Shown here piece after piece: positions 8,424 through 15,764 of a stretch of DNA of 21,280 nt (its first letter is position 1; the number at the start of each line of letters is the position of its first letter). Source of the stretch: an uncultured Holophagales bacterium (GTDB taxonomy: Bacteria; Acidobacteriota; Thermoanaerobaculia; UBA5066); assembly GCA_937927565.1 (NCBI GenBank), contig CALBDV010000116.1, positions 1-21,280 on the forward strand. The letters run 5' to 3'. Made by a program: the position numbers and the translations under genes. Under the pieces are notes generated by a model, which had not been told where the DNA came from, made no database searches, and saw nothing but the letters and a program-made list of their open reading frames with translations.

Positions 8424-9614
8424 ATGGCCACACTTCCCCGCAGCATCCGAGACCTCACGCTCTCCGGCCGCCGCGTCTTCCTCCGCGTCGACTTCAACGT
8501 CCCGATCAAGGACGGCGTCGTGAAGGACGACACGCGGATCACGGAGGCCCTTCCGACGATCCGGCTCGCCCGCGAGAAGGGGGGACGGCTCATCCTCGCC
8601 TCACACCTGGGCAAGGCGAAGGGGACGCCCGATCCGAAGTACTCGCTCGCCCCCGTCGCGAAGAAGCTCGAGGAGCTTCTCGGAGCCCCGGTCGCCTTCG
8701 CGGGGGACTGCGTCGGAGAGGTCGCCGAGGCGGCCGGAAAGGCCCTCGCCGACGGCGGCGTCCTTCTCCTCGAGAACACGCGCTTCCACGCGGGCGAGGA
8801 GGGAAACGACCCGGCTTTCGCGAAGAGCCTCGCCTCGCTCGCCGAGGTCTACGTCAACGACGCGTTCGGCACCGCGCACCGCGCGCACGCCTCGACGGCG
8901 GGCATGGCGGTCCACTTCGCCCCTGAAGCTCGCGGCGTCGGCCTTCTCATGGAGAAGGAGCTGACGGCGCTCGACAAGGTCGTCGACTCGATCGACCGCC
9001 CCTTCGTCGGGATCCTCGGCGGCGCCAAGATCCTCGGAAAGATCGCAGCGCTGGAGGCTCTCGTCGAGCGGGCCGACACGCTCCTCGTCGGTGGCGGCAT
9101 GGCGAACCACTTCGTCGTCGCCCTCGGACTCGGCATCGGGAAGTCGCTCCTGGAGCCCGAGGGCGTGCCGATCGCCCGGAAGGTGATGGACCGCTGCAAG
9201 GAGCGGGGCGTGAACCTCGTCCTCCCGTCGGACTTCCTCGTCGCCCCGTCGCTCGCGGACGCCGCGAAGGCGCGCGTCGTCGCGATGAACGAGATTCCGG
9301 CCGACCAGGCGGCCTTCGACATCGGCCCGAAGACGCTCGAGATGTTCGCCCGGATGACGAAGGGGGCGAAGACGATCTTCTGGAACGGTCCGATGGGGGT
9401 CTTCGAGACGAAGCCGTTCGACGCCGGGACGCGCGGCGTCGCCCAGCTCATGGCCGACTCCGGCGCCTTCACCGTCGTCGGCGGCGGCGAGAGCGTCGAG
9501 GCGATCAACGAGGCCGGTCTCGGCCCGAAGATCTCCCACGTCTCCACCGGCGGCGGCGCCTCCCTCGACCTCATCAGCGGGAAGAAGCTGCCGGGCGTCG
9601 AGGTCCTTCTGTAG
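8424..9614 (+). CDS. pgk: Phosphoglycerate kinase
   Basis: 396 residues from ATG 8424, with GAGGAG 7 bases upstream. It transfers phosphate between 1,3-bisphosphoglycerate and ADP in glycolysis. Visible elements are VDFNVP and DDTRI in the N-domain, LLENTRFH, FGTAHRAHAS, GGAKILGK, and the nucleotide-binding C-terminal loop with VVGGGES and STGGGASLD. The motif usually written HLGRPKG reads HLGKAKG here, an Arg-to-Lys change at a 3-phosphoglycerate-contact position; similar Lys variants occur in some bacteria. It is followed 67 bases later by tpiA, giving a glycolytic pair; gapA is not next to it. Confidence 0.97.
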   Translation: MATLPRSIRDLTLSGRRVFLRVDFNVPIKDGVVKDDTRITEALPTIRLAREKGGRLILASHLGKAKGTPDPKYSLAPVAKKLEELLGAPVAFAGDCVGEVAEAAGKALADGGVLLLENTRFHAGEEGNDPAFAKSLASLAEVYVNDAFGTAHRAHASTAGMAVHFAPEARGVGLLMEKELTALDKVVDSIDRPFVGILGGAKILGKIAALEALVERADTLLVGGGMANHFVVALGLGIGKSLLEPEGVPIARKVMDRCKERGVNLVLPSDFLVAPSLADAAKARVVAMNEIPADQAAFDIGPKTLEMFARMTKGAKTIFWNGPMGVFETKPFDAGTRGVAQLMADSGAFTVVGGGESVEAINEAGLGPKISHVSTGGGASLDLISGKKLPGVEVLL

Positions 9615-9681
9615 CCGTTCTCCCCCGTTCCGCCGCACGACCCGGGGAGCCGCGCCGGCCCCCCAGCAACGGAGGTTCCGA

Positions 9682-10449
9682 ATGAAGCCCGTCCGCACGC
9701 CCCTCGTCGTCGCGAACTGGAAGATGAACAAGACCCCGTCGGAAGCCGCGGCCTTCTGCGACGACTTCCTCTCGCGCCTCCCGGGCCTGCCGGAAACCGT
9801 CGACCTCGCAATCGCGCCCGCGTATCCGGCCCTCGAGCGGGTCGGGCGGCACCTCGCCCCGACACGCGTGAAGCTGGCCGCACAGGACGTCCACGTCGAG
9901 CCGAAGGGGGCCTTCACCGGCGAGGTGTCCGTCGCGATGCTCGCGGACCTCGGCGTGGGCATGGCTCTCGTCGGGCACAGCGAGCGCCGGCGCGACCGGA
10001 AAGAGACCGAGGCCGACTTCTCCCGGAAGATGAAGCGCCTCGCCGACGCCGGGCTCGTTCCTGTCTACTGCGTCGGGGAGACGCTCGAGGAGCGCGACGG
10101 CGGGCGGACCGAAGCCGTCCTGGCGGCGCAGATGAAAGCGCTCGACCTTTTCGGAGAGGCCCTCCCGCCGGGCTTCGTCCTCGCCTACGAGCCGGTCTGG
10201 GCCATCGGCACGGGGCGCGCCGCGACCCCCGACATGGCCGTCGAAGCGCACGCGTTCCTCCGGGCGCGCCTCGCGGACCGGTTCGGCCCGGCGGCGGCGG
10301 CCGGCGTGCGGATCCTGTACGGCGGCTCCGTCACCCCGGCTAACGCGAAGGAGCTCTTTTCCCGCGACGAGATCGACGGCGGCCTCGTCGGCGGGGCCTC
10401 CCTCGTCCCGGCGGACTTCGCCGCCCTCGCGGTCGCCGCGGGCGGTTGA
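9682..10449 (+). CDS. tpiA: Triosephosphate isomerase
   Basis: 255 residues from ATG 9682, with GGAGG at 9671-9675. It interconverts dihydroxyacetone phosphate and glyceraldehyde 3-phosphate. The catalytic residues are in place: Lys14 in ANWKMN, His99 in GHSERR, and Glu170 in AYEPVWAIGTG. The phosphate-binding end ILYGGSVTPAN and GLVGGASL follows. Its place after pgk and before secG is a widespread bacterial order. Length and all motifs are normal, so the call is secure. Confidence 0.97.
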   Translation: MKPVRTPLVVANWKMNKTPSEAAAFCDDFLSRLPGLPETVDLAIAPAYPALERVGRHLAPTRVKLAAQDVHVEPKGAFTGEVSVAMLADLGVGMALVGHSERRRDRKETEADFSRKMKRLADAGLVPVYCVGETLEERDGGRTEAVLAAQMKALDLFGEALPPGFVLAYEPVWAIGTGRAATPDMAVEAHAFLRARLADRFGPAAAAGVRILYGGSVTPANAKELFSRDEIDGGLVGGASLVPADFAALAVAAGG

Positions 10450-10469
10450 ACCAGCATCTCCTGTCCGTA

Positions 10470-10498
10470 TTGGCCTTTACGGGCCGGTGAGTTATCCT
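10470..10498 (+). promoter_or_regulatory. Candidate promoter for secG (and possibly the tRNA)
   Basis: TTGGCC at 10470-10475 and TATCCT at 10493-10498 are separated by 17 bases and match a sigma70-type promoter at 4 of 6 positions each. They lie in the 93-base tpiA-secG spacer. The -10 hexamer overlaps the loop and 3' arm of a hairpin at 10481-10507. The secG gene could equally be read through from tpiA. Confidence 0.3.
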
Positions 10499-10507
10499 CA
10501 TCGGCCC
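10481..10507 (+). terminator. Hairpin in the tpiA-secG spacer
   Basis: GGGCCGGTGAG (10481-10491) pairs with CTCATCGGCCC (10497-10507) through 11 pairs including one G.T, with a 5-base loop TTATC. The following bases are CGTTTCG, so there is only a short T run. It may partly end the pgk-tpiA transcript or act as a processing stem before secG. Confidence 0.45.
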
Positions 10508-10542
10508 GTTTCGCCCCCGGGCGGCGGGCCGGAGACTCTCGC

Positions 10543-10950
10543 ATGATTTACGTCCTCGTCCCGATCTACATCCTCGTCTGCGTTTTCCTCATCCTGGTGG
10601 TCCTCCTCCAGCAGGGGAAAGGAGCGGACGTCGCGAGCGCCTTCGGCGCCTCCTCATCGCAGACGACCTTCGGGGCGCGCGGCGCGACGACCGTCCTCGA
10701 GAAGGTGACGACCTGGTCCTTCGTCGCGTTCTCCGTCCTGGCCGTCGCGATTTCGCTGCTGCAGGCCCGCCCGAAGTCGTCGGTCCTCAAGGCCCTCGGC
10801 GATCAGCCTCCGGCCAAGGCCGCACCGGCCGTGCCGGCTGCGCCGGCCCCGGCCAACAGCGTGCCCGTGGCTCCGGCTCCCGCAACCGGTGCACCGGCCC
10901 CGGCTCCCGCGACGGACGCCCCGGCTCCCGCCGGGCCGGCGCAGAAGTAG
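10543..10950 (+). CDS. secG: Preprotein translocase subunit SecG
   Basis: 135 residues from ATG 10543, with GGAG 8 bases upstream. SecG is the small accessory subunit of the SecYEG channel in the inner membrane. It has two membrane helices at about 2-22 and 50-70, joined by the family signature VVLLQQGKGAD and a Gly/Ser/Gln loop (FGASSSQTTFG). From about residue 85 the protein carries a low-complexity Ala/Pro tail of roughly 50 residues, which is longer than in E. coli but common in GC-rich lineages. Its place between tpiA and a tRNA-Leu gene is a classic arrangement. Confidence 0.94.
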   Translation: MIYVLVPIYILVCVFLILVVLLQQGKGADVASAFGASSSQTTFGARGATTVLEKVTTWSFVAFSVLAVAISLLQARPKSSVLKALGDQPPAKAAPAVPAAPAPANSVPVAPAPATGAPAPAPATDAPAPAGPAQK

Positions 10951-10974
10951 TGACGACCCGATCCACTTCGAGGC

Positions 10975-11002
10975 TTGCTTCCTCGCCGCGGATCGGTATC
11001 AT
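10975..11002 (+). promoter_or_regulatory. Candidate tRNA-Leu promoter
   Basis: TTGCTT (10975-10980), a 16-base spacer, and TATCAT (10997-11002, 5 of 6 matches to the -10 consensus). Predicted transcription would start near 11009, giving a leader of about 13 bases before the tRNA at 11022. It lies in the 71-base spacer after secG; co-transcription with secG is also possible. Confidence 0.45.
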
Positions 11003-11021
11003 CTCCCTCCCTCACCACCGT

Positions 11022-11106
<85 letters not shown>

Positions 11107-11120
11107 CTTATCAGGTACGA

Positions 11121-11146
11121 GAAGGCCCGCCGAAAGGCGGGCCTTC
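11121..11146. terminator. Strong bidirectional hairpin after tRNA-Leu
   Basis: A perfect 11-pair stem: GAAGGCCCGCC (11121-11131) with GGCGGGCCTTC (11136-11146) around a GAAA tetraloop. It starts 15 bases after the tRNA and ends 20 bases before the stop of the convergent DUF4870 gene, so it is well placed to end both transcripts. It has A residues on the 5' arm and T residues on the 3' arm, but only a broken T run follows. Confidence 0.8.
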
Positions 11147-11166
11147 GATCTTCCCGGGGTGCGCCC

Positions 11167-11541
11167 TCAGAACTTCTGCGCGAAGTCCGAGAGACCGGGG
11201 ATGAGGAACCGCTTCCCGCTCACCGCGTTCGTGATGCAGAGGATGATCACGACGATGTAGCCGAGCCACAGCGGGAGCTGGAGCATCCCGACGATGCCGA
11301 TGACCAGGCTCGCAATGAAGAGCCCGACCGTCAGGATCAGGTAGGCGACGAGGAGAACGAGGCCGTGCCGCGCATGCCACTGCACCTCGCGGTCGTTCTT
11401 CTCGGTGATGAGCGGGATGAGGGCCAGGATCCCCAGGTAGGACAGGACCAGCATCACGGAGCGGTTCGAGCTCACCACCGGCGCGGGGGGCGGCGGCGGA
11501 GGGGGTGGCGGCGGAACGGGGGCTCCGAGGTCTTCCGGCAT
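11167..11541 (-). CDS. DUF4870 family membrane protein
   Basis: 124 residues from ATG 11541, with AGGAG 6 bases upstream. The first 20 residues hold ten consecutive prolines. Three hydrophobic segments follow at about 29-45, 61-87 and 91-109. The region WHARHGLVLLVAYLIL and the ending NAVSGKRFLIPGL match the DUF4870/Tic20-like small membrane protein family, whose function in bacteria is unknown. A TAGACT -10-like box lies at 11568-11573. It probably starts its own transcript or follows the DUF4097 gene 48 bases upstream. Confidence 0.88.
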   Translation of the reverse strand: MPEDLGAPVPPPPPPPPPPAPVVSSNRSVMLVLSYLGILALIPLITEKNDREVQWHARHGLVLLVAYLILTVGLFIASLVIGIVGMLQLPLWLGYIVVIILCITNAVSGKRFLIPGLSDFAQKF

Positions 11542-11567
11542 CGCATTCTCCTTTCGGTGCGGGCCGG

Positions 11568-11573
11568 AGTCTA
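11568..11573 (-). promoter_or_regulatory. Candidate -10 box for the DUF4870 gene
   Basis: TAGACT on the minus strand lies 26 bases before the ATG and upstream of the AAGGAG ribosome site. It has the TANNNT form, but no -35 element is recognisable. Confidence 0.25.
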
Positions 11574-11589
11574 AAGGGAGAGCGCCGCT

Positions 11590-12411
11590 TCAGCGTACCG
11601 CGGGCTCGACCGCAACGATCCGGACCTCGCCGTTGACCGTCTCGACGGCCAGCCGGCCCTTGCCGTCTGCGATTGCTCCGCGCGCTTCCTTCGGGCCCCA
11701 CTTTCCCTCGACCGTCACCTCGGGAAAATCGGACCGGATCTTTCCGTTGACCGTCTGCAGGTCGAACCGGAAGGAGGAATCGCGGGCGCAGGAGACCGTC
11801 ACCGAGCCGTTCACCGTCTCGAGGTCGGCGGCCTGAAGCGGCCCGGCGAAAGCGACGTCGACCGAGCCGTTCACGGTGTTCACGTTGAGCGAGGCGGCGT
11901 GCGACTCGACCCGGACCGAGCCGTTCACCGTGTTCAGGGTCAGGGGCGCGACCCGCCCCTCGGCCGATATCCGGCCGTTGACCGTCTCGACGTCGACCGC
12001 AAGACCGGCGGGAACGAGAAGCTCGTACGTGACCTCGGCCCCGGCCCGATTACCCCAGTTGAAGATCCCCCAGGTCCGGGTCGGCTTCGGCAGGATCGTC
12101 TCGACGTCGAGAGTCGATCCCTGCTTCGTTACCCGGATCTGCGTCTGCTCGAGCGCTTCCTCGGCCCCTGAGCCCTTGGCCCGCTTGACGGCCGAAACGC
12201 GGATGCCGTCCTTGTCCCACGTTCCGACCCGGACAGCGCCGTTGACGTTCTGGAGCCGCAGGCGGTCGATTCCCGATCCGGCGAAGGTCTTCTCGAACGT
12301 CTCCTTGCGGGCCTGGCCGGCCTGGACCACGCCCGGAAGGGCCACCGCGAAGAAGAGGGCGAGCGCCGTGAAGGGCGCGACGAGACGGGGACGACGGCGG
12401 GACAGGTCCAT
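11590..12411 (-). CDS. Secreted DUF4097-type beta-repeat protein
   Basis: 273 residues from ATG 12411. This start gives a Sec signal peptide (basic RRRPR, hydrophobic core, cleavage near Ala31) and has GGAGG 7 bases upstream. An alternative ATG at 12468 overlaps the upstream stop (ATGA) but would bury the signal peptide behind 19 extra residues. The mature protein is built from short beta strands, each containing NG turns: one NVNGAV, then six TVNG motifs spaced 18 to 38 residues apart. This is the pattern of the DUF4097 putative adhesin/polymer-like fold, which is likely a right-handed beta solenoid. The protein should be periplasmic or surface-exposed; its function is unknown. Confidence 0.87.
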   Translation of the reverse strand: MDLSRRRPRLVAPFTALALFFAVALPGVVQAGQARKETFEKTFAGSGIDRLRLQNVNGAVRVGTWDKDGIRVSAVKRAKGSGAEEALEQTQIRVTKQGSTLDVETILPKPTRTWGIFNWGNRAGAEVTYELLVPAGLAVDVETVNGRISAEGRVAPLTLNTVNGSVRVESHAASLNVNTVNGSVDVAFAGPLQAADLETVNGSVTVSCARDSSFRFDLQTVNGKIRSDFPEVTVEGKWGPKEARGAIADGKGRLAVETVNGEVRIVAVEPAVR

Positions 12412-12464
12412 GGGCGGCCTCCACCAGCAGAAACGGACGGGAGAGGCGGAAAGTTTCGCGGCGG

Positions 12465-12971
12465 TCACGATTCGCCGACCGTCGTCCCGGCCAGCCGGTC
12501 CCCGAGCCGCCGGGAATCGGGCCGCCGGACGACGGCGAGCGCTTCGAGGAGGTTCAGGCCCGGGACGAGGAGGGGAAGGTTCCGGAGCACCGAACCGAGC
12601 GGCTTCACGGGGCCCCCGTCCGCCCTGGCAACCGAGAGCCCGAGGAGGACCTTGCCGGGGCTCGCCCCCCGCGCGTCCCGGAGGAGGAAGAGCACCACGA
12701 ACAGGACCTGGGCCGCCCGGAAGACCCGGGGCAGGCCCACGGGAGGCTCCGCCGCGAGGAGGACGACGAGGAAGACGATGAGGGTGGCGACGAGGAGAGG
12801 TCCGCCGGCGAGGCAGATCAGGTCGAGACCCAGGGCCGCGGCCCGCAGCCAGAGGCGCTCCGAAGGAACGAGGGAGAAGACGTCCCGCCGCGGCGTCCCG
12901 TAGGATAGGCCTCCGTGAACGCCGCCGAGGCCCTCGAGGCCCTCCGCCTCCGGCCGAAGGCCGAGCTCCAC
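12465..12971 (-). CDS. RDD-domain membrane protein, start unresolved
   Basis: The recognisable protein runs from about 12890 to the TGA at 12465 (about 140 residues). The RDD-type features are an N-terminal helix with LRAAALGLDL, a second hydrophobic stretch, then RDARGASPGKVLLGLSV and a C-terminal RRLGDRLAGT. The function of RDD proteins is mostly unknown; some take part in ion or solute transport. No ATG, GTG or TTG occurs in frame close to the domain start. The nearest is GTG at 12971, which overlaps the divergent ada-like gene by 57 bases; that start is used here with low confidence. The DUF4097 gene follows and may be co-transcribed. Confidence 0.72.
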   Translation of the reverse strand: MELGLRPEAEGLEGLGGVHGGLSYGTPRRDVFSLVPSERLWLRAAALGLDLICLAGGPLLVATLIVFLVVLLAAEPPVGLPRVFRAAQVLFVVLFLLRDARGASPGKVLLGLSVARADGGPVKPLGSVLRNLPLLVPGLNLLEALAVVRRPDSRRLGDRLAGTTVGES

Positions 12972-13928
12972 CTCCACCTCGAGGGGTCCGTCCGGCCGGC
13001 GACCCTCGTCCGCCTCGCGCGACAGGCCGGCTCGCCCCTCTTCCCCGACCTCGCCGCGGTTCGGGCCCGCCGGCGTTTCGACGGCCTCTCCGGCTTTCTC
13101 TCCCTCTACCGCGACGTCTGCCGCCTGCTCCGCTCCCCTGCGGACTTCGCCCTTCTCGCCCGGGACCTGACGGCCCGTCTCCGTCGGGAGCGGATCACCT
13201 ACGCCGAGGTCTACGTCTCCCCCGCCATCGTCGACCGCCTCGGGCTCGACTGGCCTTCCGTGCGGGACGCGGTCGAGACGGTCTTCTCCGGGCACGAGCG
13301 CCGGGGGCACGGACGAATCCGGGTCCTTCTCGATGCCGTCCGGCACTTCGGACCCGACGCGGCCCACCGCGTCCTCGACCTGCACTCCCGGCATCCCTGG
13401 CCCCGGGCCGTCGGCTTCGGCCTCGGCGGGGACGAGCTGGCCCTCCCCGCACGCGACTTCGCCCCGGTCTACCGGCGCCTGCGCCGGCTCGGGCTGGCCC
13501 CGGTCGTCCACGCCGGCGAGGTGGGGGGCGGCGATTCGGTCGCCGACGCCCTCCGCTGGCTGAAACCCCGGAGAATCGCCCACGGCGTCGGGGCCGCCGG
13601 CGACCCGGCGCTCGTCCGGCACCTCGCCCGTTCCGGCGTCGCGCTCGACGTCTGCCTCACCTCGAACGACGCCACCGGCGCCTTCCCGCTCGCGCGGCAC
13701 CCGATCCTCGCCCTGCTGCGCGCCGGGGTGACCGTCACCCTGTCGACCGACGACCCCGGGCTCTTCGGGACCACCCTTCTCGGGGAGTATCGGAAACTGG
13801 CCCGCCTCGGGGCGACCCCGGCGGAGCTCGCCGCCGTGGCCGGCGCCGGGTTTCGGGCGGCGTTTGCGCCCCCCGGCCGCCATCAGCCCCTCGCGCCTGC
13901 CGCCGGTTCCGCCAGGACCCGCTCGTAG
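12915..13928 (+). CDS. Adenosine deaminase-family enzyme
   Basis: 337 residues from GTG 12915. It has all metal and catalytic residues of the adenosine deaminase family: HxH at His19/His21 in AELHLHLEGS, His199 and Glu202 in VVHAGE, His223 in RIAHGV, and Asp279/Asp280 in STDDPGLF. It would hydrolytically deaminate adenosine, adenine or aminodeoxyfutalosine (menaquinone route); the sequence alone does not separate these. The last ~17 residues are unconserved and overlap the end of bshA by 46 bases on the opposite strand. TAGGAT at 12901-12906 is a possible -10 box only 8 bases before the start. No operon partner is on this strand. Confidence 0.88.
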   Translation: MNAAEALEALRLRPKAELHLHLEGSVRPATLVRLARQAGSPLFPDLAAVRARRRFDGLSGFLSLYRDVCRLLRSPADFALLARDLTARLRRERITYAEVYVSPAIVDRLGLDWPSVRDAVETVFSGHERRGHGRIRVLLDAVRHFGPDAAHRVLDLHSRHPWPRAVGFGLGGDELALPARDFAPVYRRLRRLGLAPVVHAGEVGGGDSVADALRWLKPRRIAHGVGAAGDPALVRHLARSGVALDVCLTSNDATGAFPLARHPILALLRAGVTVTLSTDDPGLFGTTLLGEYRKLARLGATPAELAAVAGAGFRAAFAPPGRHQPLAPAAGSARTRS

Positions 13929-15025
13929 ATCGCGAGATAGCGGCCGACGATGGCGTCGGCGGCGAAGCGGGAGACGGCCCGTTCCCGCGCGGCGAGAGAG
14001 GCCGCGGCCCAGGCGTCGTCGTCCCTCAGGAGGGCGACGCCGTCGGCCGCGAGGCCGTCGATGTCTCCGACCTCCCGGAGGAACCCGGTCTTCCCGCTTT
14101 CGATGACCTCGGGAAGCCCTCCGGCACGGTAGCCGAGGACGGGAACACCGCACGCCTGCGCCTCGAGGGCCGAGAGGCCGAACGATTCCATGTCGGTCGT
14201 CAGGACGTAGAGGTCGGCCGCCGGCATGACCTCCTGGACCGCCGGCGTGTTCCCCAGAAAATGGACGAGCGCCGCGATCCCCTTCGCGCGGCAGAGTGCC
14301 TCGGCCGCGGGCCGGTCCGGCCCGTCGCCGATCATCAGGAGGCGGCTCGGGACCTCCCGCCGGACGCGGTCGAAGACCTCGACCACGTCGAGGACCCGCT
14401 TGACGGGCCGGAAGTTCGAAACGTGGAGCAGAAGCCTCTCGCCACCGCGCGCGAAGCAGGTGGTTCCCCTCTGGCCGTCGTCCGGTTTCCACCGGTCGGG
14501 GTCGACGAAGTTCGGGACGACGTCGAGCTCCTTGGCGGGGTCGAAGACCTCGCGCGTCACGCGGGCGAGGTACTCGGAGACGGCGGTGACGGCGTCGGAC
14601 CGCTCGATGCCGAAGCGGGTGATCGGCAGGTAGGAGCGGTCCTGCCCGACGATCGTCACGTCGGTCCCGTGGAGCGTCGTGACGACGGCGAGGCGCCGCG
14701 GCAGGAGCATCTCCTGCGCGAGGTGGGCCGAGATCGCGTGCGGCAGGGCGTAGTGCGCGTGAATGACGTCGAGCCCCTCGTGGAGCGCGACGTCGACGAT
14801 GCGCGTGGCCAGGGCGAGGTCGTACGGCGGGTAGTTGAAGAGCGGATAGGTCGGGACCGTGACCTCGTGGTAGGAGACCCGCTCGGCGAAGAGGTTCAGG
14901 CGCGACGGGAGGGCGTAGCTGATGAAGTGGACGTCGTGCCCGCGGACGGCGAGCTCGTGCCCGAGCTCGGTGGCGACGACGCCGGAGCCGCCGAACGTCG
15001 GGTAGCAGGCGATGCCGATCTTCAT
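13883..15025 (-). CDS. bshA: N-acetyl-alpha-D-glucosaminyl L-malate synthase BshA
   Basis: 380 residues from ATG 15025. It is a GT4-family glycosyltransferase that joins UDP-GlcNAc to L-malate, the first step of bacillithiol synthesis. BshA-specific segments are the N-terminal MKIGIACYPTFGGSGVVATE, LHGTDVTIVGQD (118-129), VVPNFVD (169-175), HVSNFRPVKR (201-210) and ESFGLSALEA (280-289, with the sugar-nucleotide glutamate). It starts 4 bases after the bshB1 stop, so it is the last gene of the bsh operon. Its neighbours bshB1 and bshC confirm the pathway. The end overlaps the convergent ada-like gene. Confidence 0.96.
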   Translation of the reverse strand: MKIGIACYPTFGGSGVVATELGHELAVRGHDVHFISYALPSRLNLFAERVSYHEVTVPTYPLFNYPPYDLALATRIVDVALHEGLDVIHAHYALPHAISAHLAQEMLLPRRLAVVTTLHGTDVTIVGQDRSYLPITRFGIERSDAVTAVSEYLARVTREVFDPAKELDVVPNFVDPDRWKPDDGQRGTTCFARGGERLLLHVSNFRPVKRVLDVVEVFDRVRREVPSRLLMIGDGPDRPAAEALCRAKGIAALVHFLGNTPAVQEVMPAADLYVLTTDMESFGLSALEAQACGVPVLGYRAGGLPEVIESGKTGFLREVGDIDGLAADGVALLRDDDAWAAASLAARERAVSRFAADAIVGRYLAIYERVLAEPAAGARG

Positions 15026-15029
15026 CGGT

Positions 15030-15764
15030 TCAGTACCCCGTCTCGAAGCCGTCGAAGGCGGCGAGCGGGTCGGCGAGGAGCGGGGGCCTCGGTGACACGA
15101 ACCCTTCCGCCGCGCCCGCGTTGGCGAGGCGCCCGAAGGCGCGCGCGCGCGCCGTGACACCGTCCAGGAACTCGGGCGAGGAGATGAAGGTCGCCGGCTC
15201 CGTCGACGCCGGGTCGAAGAACTGGCTCTTGAACGCCCGGACGGCGGCGAGCTTGATCTGGAGGACCTCCGTTACGTCGACGAGGAAGGTGGGCTCGGCG
15301 AGGAACGTGGAGGGGTAGTAGACGACCTGCTGCGGCCGGTGCGGCCCACGCCCCGTTTCGAGGGTGCGCAGGCCCGCGTAGAACGCGGCGTCGGTGACGA
15401 GGCGGGAGGCGCGGACGTGGTCGGGGTGCCGGTCGACCGCGAGCGGGGCGAAAACGAGGCGCGGCCGGCGGCGGCGGATCACGTCGATCACCTCCAGCTC
15501 GGCGGCGCGGTCGGTGCGCAGGTTTCCGTCGCCGAGGTCGAGGCCGTCGCGGAAGAGCGCCCCGAGGATCCGGGCCGACTCGGCCGCCTCGGCGGCGCGC
15601 ATCTCGGGGGTTCCGCGCGTCCCCGCCTCGCCCCGCGTCAGGTCGAGGATGCCGACGCGCCGGCCACGCCGGGAAAGGAGGGCGAGCGTTCCACCGCAGC
15701 CCAGCTCGACGTCGTCGGGGTGCGCCCCGACAGCCAGGATCTCGACCGTTTCCCGCTCGTTCAC
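15030..15764 (-). CDS. bshB1: Bacillithiol biosynthesis deacetylase BshB1
   Basis: 244 residues from GTG 15764, whose GTGA overlaps the bshC stop. It is a zinc-dependent LmbE/PIG-L-type deacetylase that removes acetate from GlcNAc-malate. Zinc motif AHPDDVELGCGG lies at 14-25, the family segment DLTRGEAGTRGTPE at 41-54, and the second metal/active-site motif HPDH at 113-116. GxAGTRG plus the BshA/BshC neighbours point to the BshB1 branch rather than MshB or a general LmbE protein. The frame is open upstream through bshC, but that is shadow sequence. Confidence 0.95.
   Translation of the reverse strand: MNERETVEILAVGAHPDDVELGCGGTLALLSRRGRRVGILDLTRGEAGTRGTPEMRAAEAAESARILGALFRDGLDLGDGNLRTDRAAELEVIDVIRRRRPRLVFAPLAVDRHPDHVRASRLVTDAAFYAGLRTLETGRGPHRPQQVVYYPSTFLAEPTFLVDVTEVLQIKLAAVRAFKSQFFDPASTEPATFISSPEFLDGVTARARAFGRLANAGAAEGFVSPRPPLLADPLAAFDGFETGY

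Noticed and set aside
11501..11521. G-rich/C-rich tract as a simple-sequence repeat or phase-variable site
   Set aside because: It encodes the polyproline run with mixed codons (CCG, CCA, CCC, CCT) and is not a uniform repeat unit.
13883..15025. Mycothiol glycosyltransferase (MshA) instead of BshA
   Set aside because: The N-terminal pattern and the neighbouring bshB1 and bshC fit bacillithiol; no mshC or mshD-like gene is present.
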